Assembly (NCBI GenBank): GCA_030407315.1
Contig: JALQPE010000443.1
Location: forward strand, 1 to 64,000
DNA length: 64,000 bases
Source of the DNA: Asparagopsis taxiformis
Taxonomy: Eukaryota; Rhodophyta; Florideophyceae; Bonnemaisoniales; Bonnemaisoniaceae
Direction of reading: 5' to 3'
Shown one piece after another: positions 63,455-64,000 of this stretch. Both the position numbers and the translations under genes were made by a program. The notes under the pieces were generated by a model, which was not told the origin of the DNA, did no database searches, and worked only from the letters and a program-made list of their open reading frames with translations. The number at the start of each line of letters is the position of its first letter. The first letter of the stretch is position 1.

Positions 63455-64000
63455 CGCCCCCTGTCGCCAAGGGGCGGTGAGCTAGTTTGGTCGTTGACGG
63501 GAGGGTTTAGGAGTTGTATAGATGTTGATATGCGCTGGAATGCGGGGTTCGAGAGTGGCTTTGTAAATATGTCTGCTAACATTTCGTCCGTTGGTTTGTA
63601 GAGTAGCCTGATTTGTTGGTTGTTGATGTTGTCGATAATGTGGTGGTACCGTATGTCTATGAATTTGCGTCGTTTAGTTGGTGCCGTTTGTGTCGCGATT
63701 TGCAGTGCCGATTGTGAGTCGGTATATGTGGTGATGGCGTGCTGCTGCGGGATGATGCGGAGTTCTTTGAGTAGTCCAGCGATCCAGTTCGTTTGCCTGA
63801 TTGTATCGGATATAGATATGAATTCTGCGTCGCATGTGCTGAGTGCAACGAGAGATTGTCGTTGGGAGGCCCAGTGGATGGGGGAACCGTGGAGTAGGTG
63901 TAATGAGCCTGAGATAGATTTTCTTGTGGTCTTGTCGTTAGCAAAATCTGCGTCGGCATAGGATATGAGTGGATCGTCGTGGGGTGTGGAGGGGAAGGAG
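63346..64000 (-). CDS. RNase H end of element I pol (partial)
   Basis: Minus-strand frame open from the window edge: LISYADADFANDKTTRKS, IHWASQRQSLVALSTCDAEF, TTYTDSQSALQIATQT, FIDIRYHHIIDN, MLADIFTKPLSNPAF. These are the conserved blocks of Copia RNase H in order. The frame then runs into the LTR before a stop at 63346. Gag, integrase and RT are expected past the right edge. Confidence 0.88.
   Translation of the reverse strand, partial: SFPSTPHDDPLISYADADFANDKTTRKSISGSLHLLHGSPIHWASQRQSLVALSTCDAEFISISDTIRQTNWIAGLLKELRIIPQQHAITTYTDSQSALQIATQTAPTKRRKFIDIRYHHIIDNINNQQIRLLYKPTDEMLADIFTKPLSNPAFQRISTSIQLLNPPVNDQTSSPPLGDRGRVRMLTNKKSPRGSDQISQDANKRQLSDAPPGRRRE
63391..63471 (-). promoter_or_regulatory. 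Pre-LTR stem-loop with LTR-start copy (I)
   Basis: In element sense the stem CTTGGCGAC / GTCGCCAAG (plus-strand arms 63463-63471 and 63422-63430) encloses TGTCAGGATGCTAAC; the sequence GTCAGGATGCTAAC returns 49 nt further on (63391-63404). Same layout as F and G with unrelated stem sequence. Confidence 0.68.

Larger units (their letters stand above)
63273..64000 (-). mobile_element. Copia element I, 3' end, inserted in E
   Basis: LTR plus RNase H of a minus-strand Copia element that runs off the right edge. It interrupts the pol frame of E. The candidate target duplication next to the LTR is GGAAG in element sense; the other side is not in the window. Confidence 0.85.

Overview
This window is the end of a eukaryotic chromosome. 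Positions 1-923 are an 8-nt telomeric tract (C-strand CCCCTAAT, G-strand TTAGGGGA). The 63 kb behind it is a retrotransposon-rich subtelomere. Host genes, where recognisable, are long uninterrupted ORFs with TATA-type promoters and no clear introns. This suggests an intron-poor unicellular eukaryote such as an alga, fungus or other protist; I cannot name it from the sequence.

Nine LTR retrotransposons or remnants were found and are called A-I here. Copia order (gag-PR-INT-RT-RH): A (924-~3070, minus, cut by the telomere), B (17607-~22050, minus, 3' truncated), G (31917-37307, minus, complete), H (44929-51593, plus, complete ends but disabled RT), F (52417-57286, plus, complete), I (63273-end, minus, partial). 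Ty3/chromovirus order with a C-terminal chromodomain: C (3602-9168, plus, complete), D (24859-30414, minus, complete ends, one frameshift), E (59679-63272, minus, split by I). Target-site duplications are visible for C (AGTG), D (TAATG), G (TATGC), H (GAGTG) and F (TGGAG).

The host material between them is dominated by one NLR-like (STAND NTPase) family. NLR1 starts at 43998 and ends at 59325. It is interrupted by H and F, and all three pieces are in one frame: 931 + 818 + 2034 nt, about 1260 codons. It encodes a Pro-rich N-terminus, NB-ARC, an MHD-like winged helix and WD40 repeats. NLR2 (23380-24674) is the C-terminal part of a paralogue and carries a TIR domain after the WD40 region. NLR3 (37985-38935) and NLR4 (37655-37846, minus) are decayed fragments. 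The inferred family order is NB-ARC, then WD40, then TIR, with TIR at the C-terminus. This is the best candidate for an undescribed system here.

Other host features are a Sel1-repeat protein (11277-13989, minus), a broken Spondin_N gene (9818-10470, minus), an MSP/VAP-like protein (30498-31016) and a small Cys/His-rich ORF (42227-42517). Large stretches hold nothing I recognise.

The Copia elements carry several structural signals in RNA or DNA: primer-binding sites complementary to the anticodon arm of tRNA-Met (half-tRNA priming), a probable -1 gag-pol frameshift with a downstream stem-loop in A and B, arrays of small hairpins in H and F, and a stem-loop displaying a copy of the LTR start just before the 3' LTR in F, G and I.
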